Positions 36,324 through 45,386 of a stretch of DNA of 64,000 nucleotides are shown piece after piece. Position 1 is the first letter of the stretch; every line of letters begins with the position of its first letter. A model generated the notes under the pieces. That model was not told the DNA's origin and ran no database searches. It saw only the letters and a program-made list of their open reading frames with translations. The translations under genes and the position numbers were made by a program. Origin of the DNA: Pelagibius marinus (GTDB lineage Bacteria > Pseudomonadota > Alphaproteobacteria > Kiloniellales > Kiloniellaceae); contig NZ_JACSDK010000001.1 of NCBI RefSeq assembly GCF_014925385.1, forward strand, positions 434,001 to 498,000. The letters are read 5' to 3'.

Positions 36324-36615
36324 TCCCGTCTCCCTGGCGGCCATCCTGGCCATGGCGGCCTCGACCTACTTCACGCGCATCTTCGGCTACTGGCTGGTGC
36401 GCCGCACCACCGTCGGCGGGCGCATGGCCAGCGCCCTGGAGGCGGTGCCGGGCGCCATCCTCACCGCCATCATCGCGCCCATGGCCTTCGCCACCGGACC
36501 GGCGGAGAGCGGCGCCGCCCTCATCACCGTGCTGCTGGCGCTGCGCCTGCCGCTGATCGTCGCGGTGGCCGGCGGCTGCCTGGCGGTGGTCGCGCTGCGG
36601 GCGCTGCTGGCTTAG
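36313..36615 (+). CDS. azlD: AzlD-family small exporter subunit
   Basis: A 100-residue protein with about four short helices, typical of AzlD. ASTYFTRIFGYWLVRR and ALEAVPGAILTAIIAPM are conserved features. It overlaps azlC by 11 bases and is its required partner. The pair is probably transcribed alone; the downstream small gene has its own 117-base leader. Confidence 0.92.
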   Translation: MQLDPVSLAAILAMAASTYFTRIFGYWLVRRTTVGGRMASALEAVPGAILTAIIAPMAFATGPAESGAALITVLLALRLPLIVAVAGGCLAVVALRALLA

Positions 36616-36732
36616 GGTAAAAATTCCTGCAGCAACCCCAGGGTTAGGGGCGACAGGGGCTTTGCGGCCATGTTAGGCTTGCGCCCGAGACCAAGCCCTT
36701 TCATTGCGAACTTGTTTGATTTGGGAGCAACC

Positions 36733-36945
36733 ATGGCTACCAATGCTGAAATTGCTGCGCGCCTGCTGCGTGACGCAGCCGGCTTCTTCCGTTCCGTGGG
36801 TGAGCAGAACCCGCCCCTGAAGGAGCACATGGACAACAACGCCCAGGCCTTCGAGGTCATGGCGCAGCGGGTCGAGATCGACCCCACGGGCGAGGCCAAC
36901 TTCGGCCAGCCGGCCCCCGAGGGCGGCGACGCCCCCCAGGAGTAG
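36733..36945 (+). CDS. Small conserved acidic protein of unknown function
   Basis: A 70-residue soluble protein: an amphipathic helical part (NAEIAARLLRDAAGFFRSVG) and a second helix (LKEHMDNNAQAFEVMAQRVE), then an acidic Pro/Gly-rich tail. GGGAG lies 7 bases before the ATG, a good ribosome site. Its coding bias matches the chromosome. It converges on argG. The family is not recognised; proteins of this size and layout occur in Rhodospirillales. Confidence 0.75.
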   Translation: MATNAEIAARLLRDAAGFFRSVGEQNPPLKEHMDNNAQAFEVMAQRVEIDPTGEANFGQPAPEGGDAPQE

Positions 36946-36972
36946 CCGTCCCTTTTTCGAGGTTTCGAGGCT

Positions 36973-38184
<1,212 letters not shown>

Positions 38185-38271
38185 GCGAAGCAGGGTCCCG
38201 TGGTCGGAAGAAACGCAGCCGGCGCTAGCCGGAATTCTTAATTTCACTGGCCGCAGGGCGGCCCGGCGCGG

Positions 38272-38299
38272 AGTATAGGCATAGCAAGGCAGGCGGCAA
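38272..38299 (-). promoter_or_regulatory. Candidate argG promoter
   Basis: Minus-strand TTGCCG (38299-38294), a 16-base spacer and TATACT (38277-38272). This would give a leader of about 80 bases containing a small CCGGC-TAGC-GCCGG hairpin (about 38218-38231) before the argG ATG at 38184. Confidence 0.55.
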
Positions 38300-38402
38300 G
38301 ACGTAAGCCGCCGCGCGCCCGTCAGGCAGATGCCGGCCAGGAGGACGGAAGAGGGCCAGGACGCCCGCCATAGTTTGAGATTTCCGGGCTAAGGAGGCAG
38401 CC

Positions 38403-39416
38403 GTGGCCATTCCCCCTTGGAACATCTACTCGACCGGCGCCGACAAGGCCTGGGCCCTGCTGCCCCGGACCGCGGCGGGAAAGATCCGCTGGGGACGCAC
38501 CCGCGTCGCCCACCTGGACACCGGCTACACCCACCACGAGGTCTTCTTTCCACAAGGCGCCGGCGGGCCCAGCGCCATCATCCTGGCCGCTGAGGGCCGC
38601 GACTTCCTGAACCCGCGCCGGCGCAGCGCCGAAGATCCCCTGAAGAAGAACGATCTCCAGATCCCCGGCCACGGCACCCGCTCGGGCAGCGCGCTTTCAG
38701 CCGACAACGACAAGCTGAAGGGGGTGGCGCCGGGCCTGCCGCTGGTGCCTTTCCGCGTCACCAACACCAGCCTGGTCACGGGCGAGGTCGCCAAGGCCAT
38801 CGGCAAGGCGATCAACCACGTGGTCGCGAACAGGGTCGCCCCGGTGGTCAGCATCTCGCTCGGCTTTCCCCTGGCCCTCGACGAAGACATGGGCCGCGCG
38901 GTCGACCGCGCCTACGACGCCGGGGGGGTCGGGGTGGGGGCGGCCGGCCAGGTCATCGACCGGGTCACCTATCCGGGCAAGCACCGCCGCACCATCTGCG
39001 CCGCCGGCATCCGCAACCGCCGCCGCCGCTATTCCCTCTACCAGAAATACGATCACTACGGCCGCATCGACGCCTGGGCGCCGGCCGACCCGATCCAGGT
39101 CGCCCGCTTCCCCCCGGAGGACAAATACGGCAAGAGCGACGGCACCACCTATGCCGCGGTCCACGTCGCGGGGGCGGCGGCCATGTGGATCCTGAAGCAC
39201 GGCGCCGCCCTGCGGCAGGCCTATCCCCAGCCCTGGCAGCGCATCGAGGCCTTCCGCATGCTGTTGACGGCCAGCGGCAGGTCCCTGCCGATCCTGGACA
39301 AGCTGGCGACCAACGCGGCCAGGCGCCTGGACATCGAGGCGCTGCTGAAGGCGCCGCTGCCGGACAAGTCGCTGCTGCGCTACGAAACCGACTTCGCCGC
39401 GGACGACCGCCTGTAG
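38403..39416 (+). CDS. Subtilase-fold (S8-like) protein with substituted catalytic residues
   Basis: A 337-residue protein with the S8 layout: Asp39 in VAHLDTGYT, His90 in GHGTRSGSAL, and the region that should hold the nucleophile, GTTYAAVHVAGAAAMW (247-262). The consensus there is GTSxAxPHVAG; here Ser is Thr249 and Pro is Val. The oxyanion-hole motif AAGN is AAGQ (Gln183). It therefore may be inactive as a protease or have an unusual Thr nucleophile. There is no signal peptide or propeptide, so it is probably cytoplasmic. GTG start with AAGGAGG upstream. It stands alone, divergent from argG. Confidence 0.85.
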   Translation: MAIPPWNIYSTGADKAWALLPRTAAGKIRWGRTRVAHLDTGYTHHEVFFPQGAGGPSAIILAAEGRDFLNPRRRSAEDPLKKNDLQIPGHGTRSGSALSADNDKLKGVAPGLPLVPFRVTNTSLVTGEVAKAIGKAINHVVANRVAPVVSISLGFPLALDEDMGRAVDRAYDAGGVGVGAAGQVIDRVTYPGKHRRTICAAGIRNRRRRYSLYQKYDHYGRIDAWAPADPIQVARFPPEDKYGKSDGTTYAAVHVAGAAAMWILKHGAALRQAYPQPWQRIEAFRMLLTASGRSLPILDKLATNAARRLDIEALLKAPLPDKSLLRYETDFAADDRL

Positions 39417-39431
39417 CGGCGGGCGCGGTGG

Positions 39432-39665
39432 CTACTCGAAGACCTCGGCGACGTTCGCCTGTTTGATTTCCGCCGGCCATTCGACGAAGGCGAAGACCCA
39501 GATCATGACGATGTTCACCAGGGGGATCAGCATCAGCAGCGACCACCAGCCGGAAAATCCCGCCTTGCGGCTGATGCGCCCGCAGGTCCAGAGGATGAGC
39601 GCGATGAAGACGAGCGCGATGAACAGTCCCACGAGGCCTCCGATAGCGTCCGGGTCCATGCTCAT
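39432..39665 (-). CDS. Small two-helix membrane protein
   Basis: A 77-residue protein with helices at about 9-27 and 40-62. After helix one comes RISRKAGFSGWWSLLMLIPL, then VNIVMIWVFAFVEWP. The same pattern occurs in the 63-residue protein encoded just upstream, so the two are paralogues. The ATG at 39665 overlaps that gene's stop by 4 bases. The first 45 codons of the longer open frame lie over the upstream gene in another frame and are discounted. Function unknown. Confidence 0.75.
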   Translation of the reverse strand: MSMDPDAIGGLVGLFIALVFIALILWTCGRISRKAGFSGWWSLLMLIPLVNIVMIWVFAFVEWPAEIKQANVAEVFE

Positions 39666-39853
39666 TGCCGCGACTCCAGCGGTGTCGTGTTGGGCCAGCG
39701 TGCGAAGGCCAGGATCAGCGCCACGATGACCTGGCCCAGCGGCAGGAAGACCAGCAAGGAGAGGGGGGCCGGAAGTCCGGCGCGCGCGAAGATGCGCCAC
39801 AGCGGGTAAAGGAAGAGGACCGCTATGACGATGACACTGATGATGAGTCCCAA
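39662..39853 (-). CDS. Small two-helix membrane protein, paralogue of its neighbour
   Basis: A 63-residue protein with helices at about 2-20 and 30-50. It shares the pattern R-I-x3-AG-x5-SLL-x3-PL-x9-AF-x2-WP with the next gene: RIFARAGLPAPLSLLVFLPL here. GGAGGG precedes the ATG closely. It forms a coupled two-gene unit (4-base overlap). The layout recalls small DUF805-like or signal-peptidase-associated membrane proteins, but I cannot name the family. Confidence 0.7.
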   Translation of the reverse strand: MGLIISVIVIAVLFLYPLWRIFARAGLPAPLSLLVFLPLGQVIVALILAFARWPNTTPLESRQ

Positions 39854-39995
39854 GATGCCCTCCTAGGTTTTGTTTGGCCGTCGCGGGCCTGCGTAGCGGG
39901 AATCCTAGTCGGGTAGCTGTGGTCTGCCAAGGCTGCGCGGGTCGCGCTTCCGGGAAGCGGAGTTCGATGTAGGGGTGGGGTCGGCCGCGGCCGGA

Positions 39996-41153
39996 TCAGG
40001 CCTGGGCGCCGGCGGCGCGCTCGGACTTCTTCTTGCGCTCGGAGGAGGATTTCAACTGGCCGCAGGCGGCCAGGATGTCCTCGCCGCGCGTCGCGCGCAC
40101 GGGAGAGGAGATGTGCGCGGCGGAGAGGATATCGGCGAAGCGCGTGATGGTCGCCTTGTTCGAGCACTCGAAGAAGCTGCCCGGCCAGGGATTGAAGGGA
40201 ATGAGGTTCACCTTGGCGGGGATGCCCTTCAGCAGCCTGATGAGGCGGCGCGCGTCGTCCTCGCTGTCGTTCACGCCCTTCAGCATAACGTATTCGAAGG
40301 TGATGCGCCGGGCGTTGTTGGTGCCGGGGTAGTTGCGGCAGGCGTCCAGCAGCATCTTCAGCGGATACTTCTTGTTGATCGGCATGATCATGTCGCGCAC
40401 CTCGTCGCTGGTCGCGTGCAGCGACACCGCCAGGTTCACGTCGAGCTCGCGCCCGCAGCGTTCCATCTCCGGCACCACGCCGGAGGTGGACAGCGTGATC
40501 TTGCGCTTGGAGACGGAGAGGCCTTCCTGGTCCATGGCGATCTTCATCGCCGTGGCCACGTTCTCGTAGTTGTACAGCGGCTCGCCCATGCCCATGAGCA
40601 CGATGTTGGTGATCTGGCGGCCCTCGGCCGGGGACGGCCACTCGCCCAGGCCGTCGCGCGCCACCATGATCTGGCCGACGATCTCGGCCGGCGAGAGGTT
40701 GCGCACCAGGCGCTGGGTGCCGGTGTGGCAGAACTTGCAGGTCAGGGTGCAGCCGACCTGGCTGGAGACGCAGAGCGTGCCGCGGTCTTCCTCGGGAATG
40801 TAGACGGTCTCCACCTCCTGGCCGTCGGCCAGGCGCAGCAGCCACTTGCGGGTGCCGTCCTTGGAGACCTGGACCACCGCCACCTCGGGCCGGCGCACCT
40901 CGTGGGTCTCGACCAGGCGGGCGCGGAAATCCTTGGCCAGGTTGGTCATCTCCGCGAAGTCGGTGACCCCGCGGTGATAGATCCAGTGCCACAGCTGCTT
41001 GGCGCGGAAGGGCTTTTCGCCCAGCGCGGCGAGCTCCGCCGCCAGCTGCTCGCGCGACAGCCCGACGAGGTTGCGTTTCCCGTCGTGGGCGGCCCCCCTG
41101 GCGTTCCCTGGGACTTCAGGGGGCGGGGCGAAGGCTTTGGCGTGCTGGCTCAT
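39996..41153 (-). CDS. rlmN: Dual-specificity 23S rRNA A2503 / tRNA A37 C2-methyltransferase RlmN
   Basis: A 385-residue radical SAM enzyme. The [4Fe-4S] cysteines are C135, C139 and C142 in [33 protein letters not shown] and NRYPGT-type regions are typical of RlmN, and the second catalytic cysteine lies near the C-terminus in [17 protein letters not shown]. It methylates A2503 of 23S rRNA and A37 of some tRNAs. The C-terminus is Lys/Arg-rich. It is the second gene on the minus strand after the IalB-like gene. Confidence 0.96.
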   Translation of the reverse strand: MSQHAKAFAPPPEVPGNARGAAHDGKRNLVGLSREQLAAELAALGEKPFRAKQLWHWIYHRGVTDFAEMTNLAKDFRARLVETHEVRRPEVAVVQVSKDGTRKWLLRLADGQEVETVYIPEEDRGTLCVSSQVGCTLTCKFCHTGTQRLVRNLSPAEIVGQIMVARDGLGEWPSPAEGRQITNIVLMGMGEPLYNYENVATAMKIAMDQEGLSVSKRKITLSTSGVVPEMERCGRELDVNLAVSLHATSDEVRDMIMPINKKYPLKMLLDACRNYPGTNNARRITFEYVMLKGVNDSEDDARRLIRLLKGIPAKVNLIPFNPWPGSFFECSNKATITRFADILSAAHISSPVRATRGEDILAACGQLKSSSERKKKSERAAGAQA

Positions 41154-41241
41154 GGGGCGTTAGATAGGCCCTCCGCAAGGTTAAAACCAGCCCTTTGCGC
41201 CGCGGCGGTCTCCCTGAGGAGCCCGGGGGGGCGGGCCCCGC

Positions 41242-41775
41242 CTAGAGGCCGCAGGCCTGGCTGATCGCCTGGTAGGCCCGGGTGAAGCCGGACAGCGAGT
41301 AGGTGTCCTTGGTGTTGTTGCCCCGCGACGAGGTGCCCTGGACGACCATGGTGCTGCCCTTGATCATGGCCTGCACCAGCTTTTTGTCGGTGTCCTTGTC
41401 CACCGTCCAGGCGGATTCCCCCTCGGTGAAGAGGCGCAGCTTCATGGTCCCGATCTGCACTTCCACCGGCGCCCCCTCCTTATAAGGGTAGCCGGCCTGG
41501 ATGCTGACCTCGTCGACCCGGTTCTCGCCGGGGCGGTGGGTCACCATGGCGTGGATCTCGCCACGCTTGCTGTAGGTTCCCTCGGCCTTGGTGGGCTCGC
41601 TGGCCATGAAGCAGATCGGCTTGCCTTCATCCAGATACTTGAAGGCGCTCCAGTCGGAGAAATCGCCGAGTCGCTCGATCGACTGGGCCTGGGCCCCGCC
41701 GGTCGGCAGGATGGCCAAGAGCGCGCCGGCGACAAGCAGGGGCGCGAGCAGGTATGTAAGATGTCTTGGCAGCAT
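41242..41775 (-). CDS. IalB-family (invasion-associated locus B) periplasmic protein
   Basis: A 177-residue exported protein if ATG 41775 is used; an in-frame ATG at 41808 would add 11 residues. The signal peptide (LPRHLTYLLAPLLVAGALL) ends near GAQAQ. The mature part is typical of the IalB family: WSAFKYLDEGKPICFMASEP, VSIQAGYPYKEGAPVEVQIG, TSSRGNNTKDTYSLSGFTRA and a final Cys, with two Cys likely forming a disulfide. A TATAAT lies at 41823-41818, so the later start leaves a sensible leader. The family is common in alphaproteobacteria; its role outside Bartonella is unclear. Confidence 0.88.
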   Translation of the reverse strand: MLPRHLTYLLAPLLVAGALLAILPTGGAQAQSIERLGDFSDWSAFKYLDEGKPICFMASEPTKAEGTYSKRGEIHAMVTHRPGENRVDEVSIQAGYPYKEGAPVEVQIGTMKLRLFTEGESAWTVDKDTDKKLVQAMIKGSTMVVQGTSSRGNNTKDTYSLSGFTRAYQAISQACGL

Positions 41776-41956
41776 GGTCCGCGGTGATGGGATGTTATTC
41801 TTGAGCATGGCGGATATTATAGGACTGGGGGGGTGTGCCGCCACCCCTGCGTTAGGGGGCCCTTGATTTTGCCGTATTACCGCTTTTGCGCCGCCGGAGG
41901 GCGCCGCAGCGCCGGCTCCGGCAAGCCCGGCAAGCGGACAGGTCCGGAGGAGTAGA

Positions 41957-42562
41957 ATGTCCGCCGCTTCCCGAAAGAGCGACGACCCGCCGGACCCGGC
42001 GCGGCTCTCCCGCCTGGTGGTCGCCGTCGGCGAAAACCGCGATCGTGCGGCCTTTGCCGAGTTGTTCGGCCATTTCGCGCCGCGCATCAAGACCTATCTC
42101 CTGAAGCAGGGCGCCGAGGCGGGGCAGGCCGAGGAAATGGCGCAGGAGGCCATGATCATGGTATGGCGGCGGGCCGAGAGCTTCGATCCGGCGAAGTCCG
42201 CGGCCAGCACCTGGATCTTCACCATCGCGCGCAACAAGCGAATCGACGCGCTGCGCCGCGAGCGGCGGCCGGACTACGATCCCGCGGACCCCACGCTGCC
42301 CCCCGCCCTGGTGCCCGCGGCCCCGGCGGCGGCGGATCGCGCGGCGGAACTGACGCAGCAGGCAGAACGTCTGGCCGAGGCCATCAGGGCCTTGCCCGAA
42401 GAACAGGCGGAGTTGGTCAGGATGGCCTATTTCGAGGACAAGGCGCACGGACAGATCGCCAGCGAGACCGAACTGCCGCTGGGCACCGTGAAGTCGCGGC
42501 TGCGCCTGGCCCTGGCGCGCCTGCGCAAAGCCCTTAACGCCGGCGGGAGGGAAGACGCATGA
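41957..42562 (+). CDS. ECF RNA polymerase sigma factor (RpoE/ChrR group)
   Basis: A 201-residue extracytoplasmic-function sigma factor. Region 2 includes FGHFAPRIKTYLLKQGAEAG and AEEMAQEAMIMVWRRAESFD with WIFTIARNKRIDALRRERRP; region 4 includes AYFEDKAHGQIASETELPLG and TVKSRLRLALARLRKAL. GGAGGAG precedes the ATG. It overlaps the ChrR-like anti-sigma gene by 4 bases. This pair in alphaproteobacteria typically responds to singlet oxygen or related oxidants. I did not find a clear autoregulatory promoter in the 148-base upstream gap. Confidence 0.94.
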   Translation: MSAASRKSDDPPDPARLSRLVVAVGENRDRAAFAELFGHFAPRIKTYLLKQGAEAGQAEEMAQEAMIMVWRRAESFDPAKSAASTWIFTIARNKRIDALRRERRPDYDPADPTLPPALVPAAPAAADRAAELTQQAERLAEAIRALPEEQAELVRMAYFEDKAHGQIASETELPLGTVKSRLRLALARLRKALNAGGREDA

Positions 42563-43221
42563 GCGCCGCGCACGCCCGCCCGCGCCACCACTTCGACGAG
42601 GCGCTGCTGATCGACTATGCCGCCGGCAACCTGCCGGAGACGCTGTCGATCCTGGTGGCAACCCACCTGTCGCTCTGCCCGGCCTGCCGGGCGGCGGTGG
42701 CCGACGCCGAGGCCGTCGGCGGCGCGCTGCTGGAAGCGCTGGCGCCGGAAGCCCTGGCGCCGGAGGCCCTCGACAGGGTGCTGGCCCGGCTCGATGACGA
42801 GGCGCCGGAGGAAGACGCTCCCGAAGCGCCCGGCGCCGGCGGCTTGCCGGCGCCCCTGCGGGCCTATCTGGGCGACGATCTCAAGGTCCTGGACTGGCAG
42901 CAGCTGGCGCCGGGTGTCGACAAGGTGCCGCTCACGCCCCTCTCGAATATCCCCTGGCGCCCGGAGGAAGCGGTCTGCCTGGTGCGCCTCCAGCCCGGCG
43001 CCGTGGCGCCGCGCCATGGCCACACGGGCAACGAAGTGACGGTGATCGTCCGGGGCGGTTTGGCCGACGGCAGCGGCGACTACGAGCTGGGCGATGCCTT
43101 GATCGTCGACGCCGGCGTCACCCATGCCCCGGTCGGGCTGCCCGGCGAGCCCTGCCTCTGCCTGGTCTACCTGGAAGCGCCGCTGCTGCCGATCGGCGAC
43201 GATCACGTGGCGAGCATTTAG
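42559..43221 (+). CDS. chrR: ChrR-family zinc-binding anti-sigma factor
   Basis: A 220-residue cytoplasmic anti-sigma factor. The N-terminal zinc-binding domain has His10/His11, His36, Cys40 and Cys43 (ATHLSLCPACR). The C-terminal cupin domain (about 110-215) has PRHGHTGNEVTVIVRGG and VDAGVTHAPVGLPG. In the known RpoE-ChrR system the N-terminal domain holds the sigma factor and the cupin domain is needed for the singlet-oxygen response. The two genes overlap by 4 bases. A short repeat, EALAPEALAPEALD, is seen in the linker. Confidence 0.94.
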   Translation: MSAAHARPRHHFDEALLIDYAAGNLPETLSILVATHLSLCPACRAAVADAEAVGGALLEALAPEALAPEALDRVLARLDDEAPEEDAPEAPGAGGLPAPLRAYLGDDLKVLDWQQLAPGVDKVPLTPLSNIPWRPEEAVCLVRLQPGAVAPRHGHTGNEVTVIVRGGLADGSGDYELGDALIVDAGVTHAPVGLPGEPCLCLVYLEAPLLPIGDDHVASI

Positions 43222-43229
43222 CCGGCTCC

Positions 43230-43679
43230 ATGAGGCAGCTGCCCAAAGCAATTCCTCGAAAGTGCTTTGTGCTCGGCCTGGTGGTGGGGGTCGCCCTCTC
43301 GGGGGCTTGGCTCGTGGACGTCTTGGCGTGCCTTCTCCAAGAATGCTACGAAGACGACGCGGCCAGGCGGGCGGCAGCGCTTGTCGGAGACACCTTAGTC
43401 ATGGCTTACGCGGTCTTGACCCTGGTCGCAGTTTTTCTGCCCGCCCTCCGCCTGCACCGGGCGTTCGCGATGCCAGTTGCCGCGGCCATTCCGTCTCTAG
43501 CGGTTGCGGCCGGGTTCACCTTCTTTCTCGTCGATCCGAAGATTGACAGCGCTACGGGAATTCTGGCGCTTGGACTTTGGTTCGCCGGACCATGGTTTGT
43601 TGCAGTTTTGATAGGCTTGGCGGTCTGGCCGAAGGCAAACGTCGGTGCGGCAGCCGTCGATATGACCTGCTTCGACTAG
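43230..43679 (+). CDS. Four-helix membrane protein of unknown function
   Basis: A 149-residue protein with hydrophobic segments at about 12-32, 48-70, 78-98 and 108-130. A cysteine-containing loop (LACLLQECYEDDAARR) follows helix one. It begins 8 bases after the chrR-like stop, so it is probably co-transcribed with the sigma/anti-sigma pair. Composition is slightly less GC-rich than the neighbours. I do not recognise the family; the location suggests an accessory of the oxidative stress response, but that is only context. Confidence 0.7.
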   Translation: MRQLPKAIPRKCFVLGLVVGVALSGAWLVDVLACLLQECYEDDAARRAAALVGDTLVMAYAVLTLVAVFLPALRLHRAFAMPVAAAIPSLAVAAGFTFFLVDPKIDSATGILALGLWFAGPWFVAVLIGLAVWPKANVGAAAVDMTCFD

Positions 43680-43687
43680 AGTCGCCG

Positions 43688-44224
43688 TCAGCCGTCTTTC
43701 TTGGTGCGGATGACCTGGGCGCCCTGCACGTGCTCGGGCAGGGGCTCGGGCCTGGCGCGCGGGTTGACGGCGCGGCGCGCGAAGCGGCCCTGGCTGATCA
43801 GGCGGTCGTACATGACGATGGCCCCGGCGGTGCCGACGTTGACGCAGAACTTGGTCGGGATCTTCACCAGGTGGTCGCAGCGCGCCTGCAGCTCCGTCGA
43901 CAGGCTGCCGCGCTCCGGCCCCAGCACGTAGGCCGCGGCCTGGGGGTGGAAGAAGGAGGGCAGCTCCACCGCGTCCTCGGTCAGCTCCACCCCCACCAGG
44001 GCGCAGCCGCGCGGCAGCAGCAGCTCCTCCACCGAGTCGAAGGTGTAGAGCGGCAGGTGCTTGGCCGCGTCGGAGGTGTCGGAGAGCTTCACCTCCTGGG
44101 CGTTGAAGGCCGGCTGGATGGTGAAGAAGAAGCTGGCCCCGAAGGCGTGGGCGGAGCGCATCAGGGCGCCCAGGTTCATGGGCTTGCTGATCCGCTCGGC
44201 GCCGATGGCAAAGAATCCTCGCAT
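43688..44224 (-). CDS. SpoU/TrmH-family RNA methyltransferase
   Basis: A 178-residue SPOUT-class RNA methyltransferase. Motif 1 region MNLGALMRSAHAFGA, motif 2 AYVLGPERGSLS and motif 3 IPTKFCVNVGTAGAIVMYDR form the knotted SAM-binding site. It lacks the N-terminal RNA-binding extension found in RlmB, so it is closer to short TrmL/TrmH forms acting on tRNA or rRNA 2'-O positions. It converges on the membrane-protein gene with an 8-base gap. The modified site cannot be read from sequence. Confidence 0.92.
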   Translation of the reverse strand: MRGFFAIGAERISKPMNLGALMRSAHAFGASFFFTIQPAFNAQEVKLSDTSDAAKHLPLYTFDSVEELLLPRGCALVGVELTEDAVELPSFFHPQAAAYVLGPERGSLSTELQARCDHLVKIPTKFCVNVGTAGAIVMYDRLISQGRFARRAVNPRARPEPLPEHVQGAQVIRTKKDG

Positions 44225-44309
44225 GGCGGGAGAACTTGCATGGCCAGGGCTGGGGAGGCAAGCTGCTTCGCCGCTTCCGGCACCCCCCGATTTTCGCGAT
44301 TTTCAAGTC

Positions 44310-45350
44310 ATGTCTTCTGAACCCCCTTCGCCCGACCAAGCCGCCGCCAACCCTCTGCTCGTGGAGGTGACCCGCGGCACGCAGGTGGAGAGCCGCCACC
44401 GCGCCGCCCTGGCCGTGGTCGATACCGCGGGCAAGGTGGTGCTGGCCGCCGGCGACCACGAGCGCCCGGTCTACGCCCGCTCCGCCATCAAGTCGCTGCA
44501 GGCCATTGCCCTGGTGGAAAGCGGCGCCGCCGATGCCTTCGACGTCTCGGAGCCCGAGCTGGCGCTGGCCTGCGCCAGCCACAGCGGCGAGCCGCGCCAC
44601 GTGGAGACAACTACGGCCTGGCTGGCGCGCCTCGGGCTGAGCGCCCACGACCTGGAGTGCGGCCCGCAGCTGCCGGGCTACGAACCGGCGCTGATCAAGC
44701 TGCTGGCCTCCGGCGGCACGGCGACCCGGGCGCACAACAACTGCTCGGGCAAGCACAGCGGCTTCCTGACCCTGGCGAAACATCTGGGCGTGCCGACCCG
44801 GGGCTACGTGAACTACGAGCACCCGGTGCAGCAGCGCATCCTCGGCGTGCTGGAGTCCATGACCGGCCTCGACCTGGGCGATGCACCGCGCGGCATCGAC
44901 GGCTGCGGCATCCCGGTGGTCGGCATTCCGCTGGGCAACATGGCGCTTGCCATGGCGCGCCTCGGTGCGCCCGACGACCAGCCGGAGGCGCGCCAGGCGG
45001 CCTGCGCACGGCTGCGCAAGGCGGTGGCGGCGCATCCCTTCATGGTCGCCGGGACCGGGCGCTTCGACACCCGGGTGATGGAGCTGACCGGGGAAAAGGC
45101 GCTGACCAAGACCGGCGCCGAGGGCGTCTACTGCGCCGCCTTCCCGGAACTGGGCCTGGGCGCGGCCATCAAGGTGGACGACGGCGCCGGGCGCGCGGCG
45201 GAGATTCTCATGGGCCGCCTGCTCAGCCACTTCGGGATTCTGGACGCGGCCCAGGCCACCGCTCTGGGCGGCCTCTTCACCGAGCCGGTGCTGAACCGCG
45301 CCGGCCTTACCGTCGGTGAGGTCCGTCCCGCCGCGACCATTCCCTTCTAG
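44310..45350 (+). CDS. L-asparaginase (rhizobial AnsA/type II family)
   Basis: A 346-residue enzyme of the Rhizobium etli-type asparaginase family, unrelated to the Escherichia coli enzymes. Signatures are LVEVTRGTQVESRHRAALAV, YARSAIKSLQAIALVESG, ACASHSGEP and HNNCSGKHSGFL, with GIDGCGIPV. It hydrolyses asparagine to aspartate and ammonia. The frame is open over the divergent methyltransferase gene, but ATG 44310 (MSSEPPSPDQ) is the sensible start. It precedes a quinone oxidoreductase gene by 36 bases. Confidence 0.92.
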   Translation: MSSEPPSPDQAAANPLLVEVTRGTQVESRHRAALAVVDTAGKVVLAAGDHERPVYARSAIKSLQAIALVESGAADAFDVSEPELALACASHSGEPRHVETTTAWLARLGLSAHDLECGPQLPGYEPALIKLLASGGTATRAHNNCSGKHSGFLTLAKHLGVPTRGYVNYEHPVQQRILGVLESMTGLDLGDAPRGIDGCGIPVVGIPLGNMALAMARLGAPDDQPEARQAACARLRKAVAAHPFMVAGTGRFDTRVMELTGEKALTKTGAEGVYCAAFPELGLGAAIKVDDGAGRAAEILMGRLLSHFGILDAAQATALGGLFTEPVLNRAGLTVGEVRPAATIPF

Positions 45351-45386
45351 TCCAAAACCTGCCATCCGAGTTGAGGTGCAAGCGAC

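Noticed and set aside
41809-41956. Autoregulatory ECF-type promoter upstream of the sigma gene
   Set aside because: TTGATTTTGCCGTATTA looks suggestive, but the spacing does not fit the RpoE/ChrR consensus as I know it.
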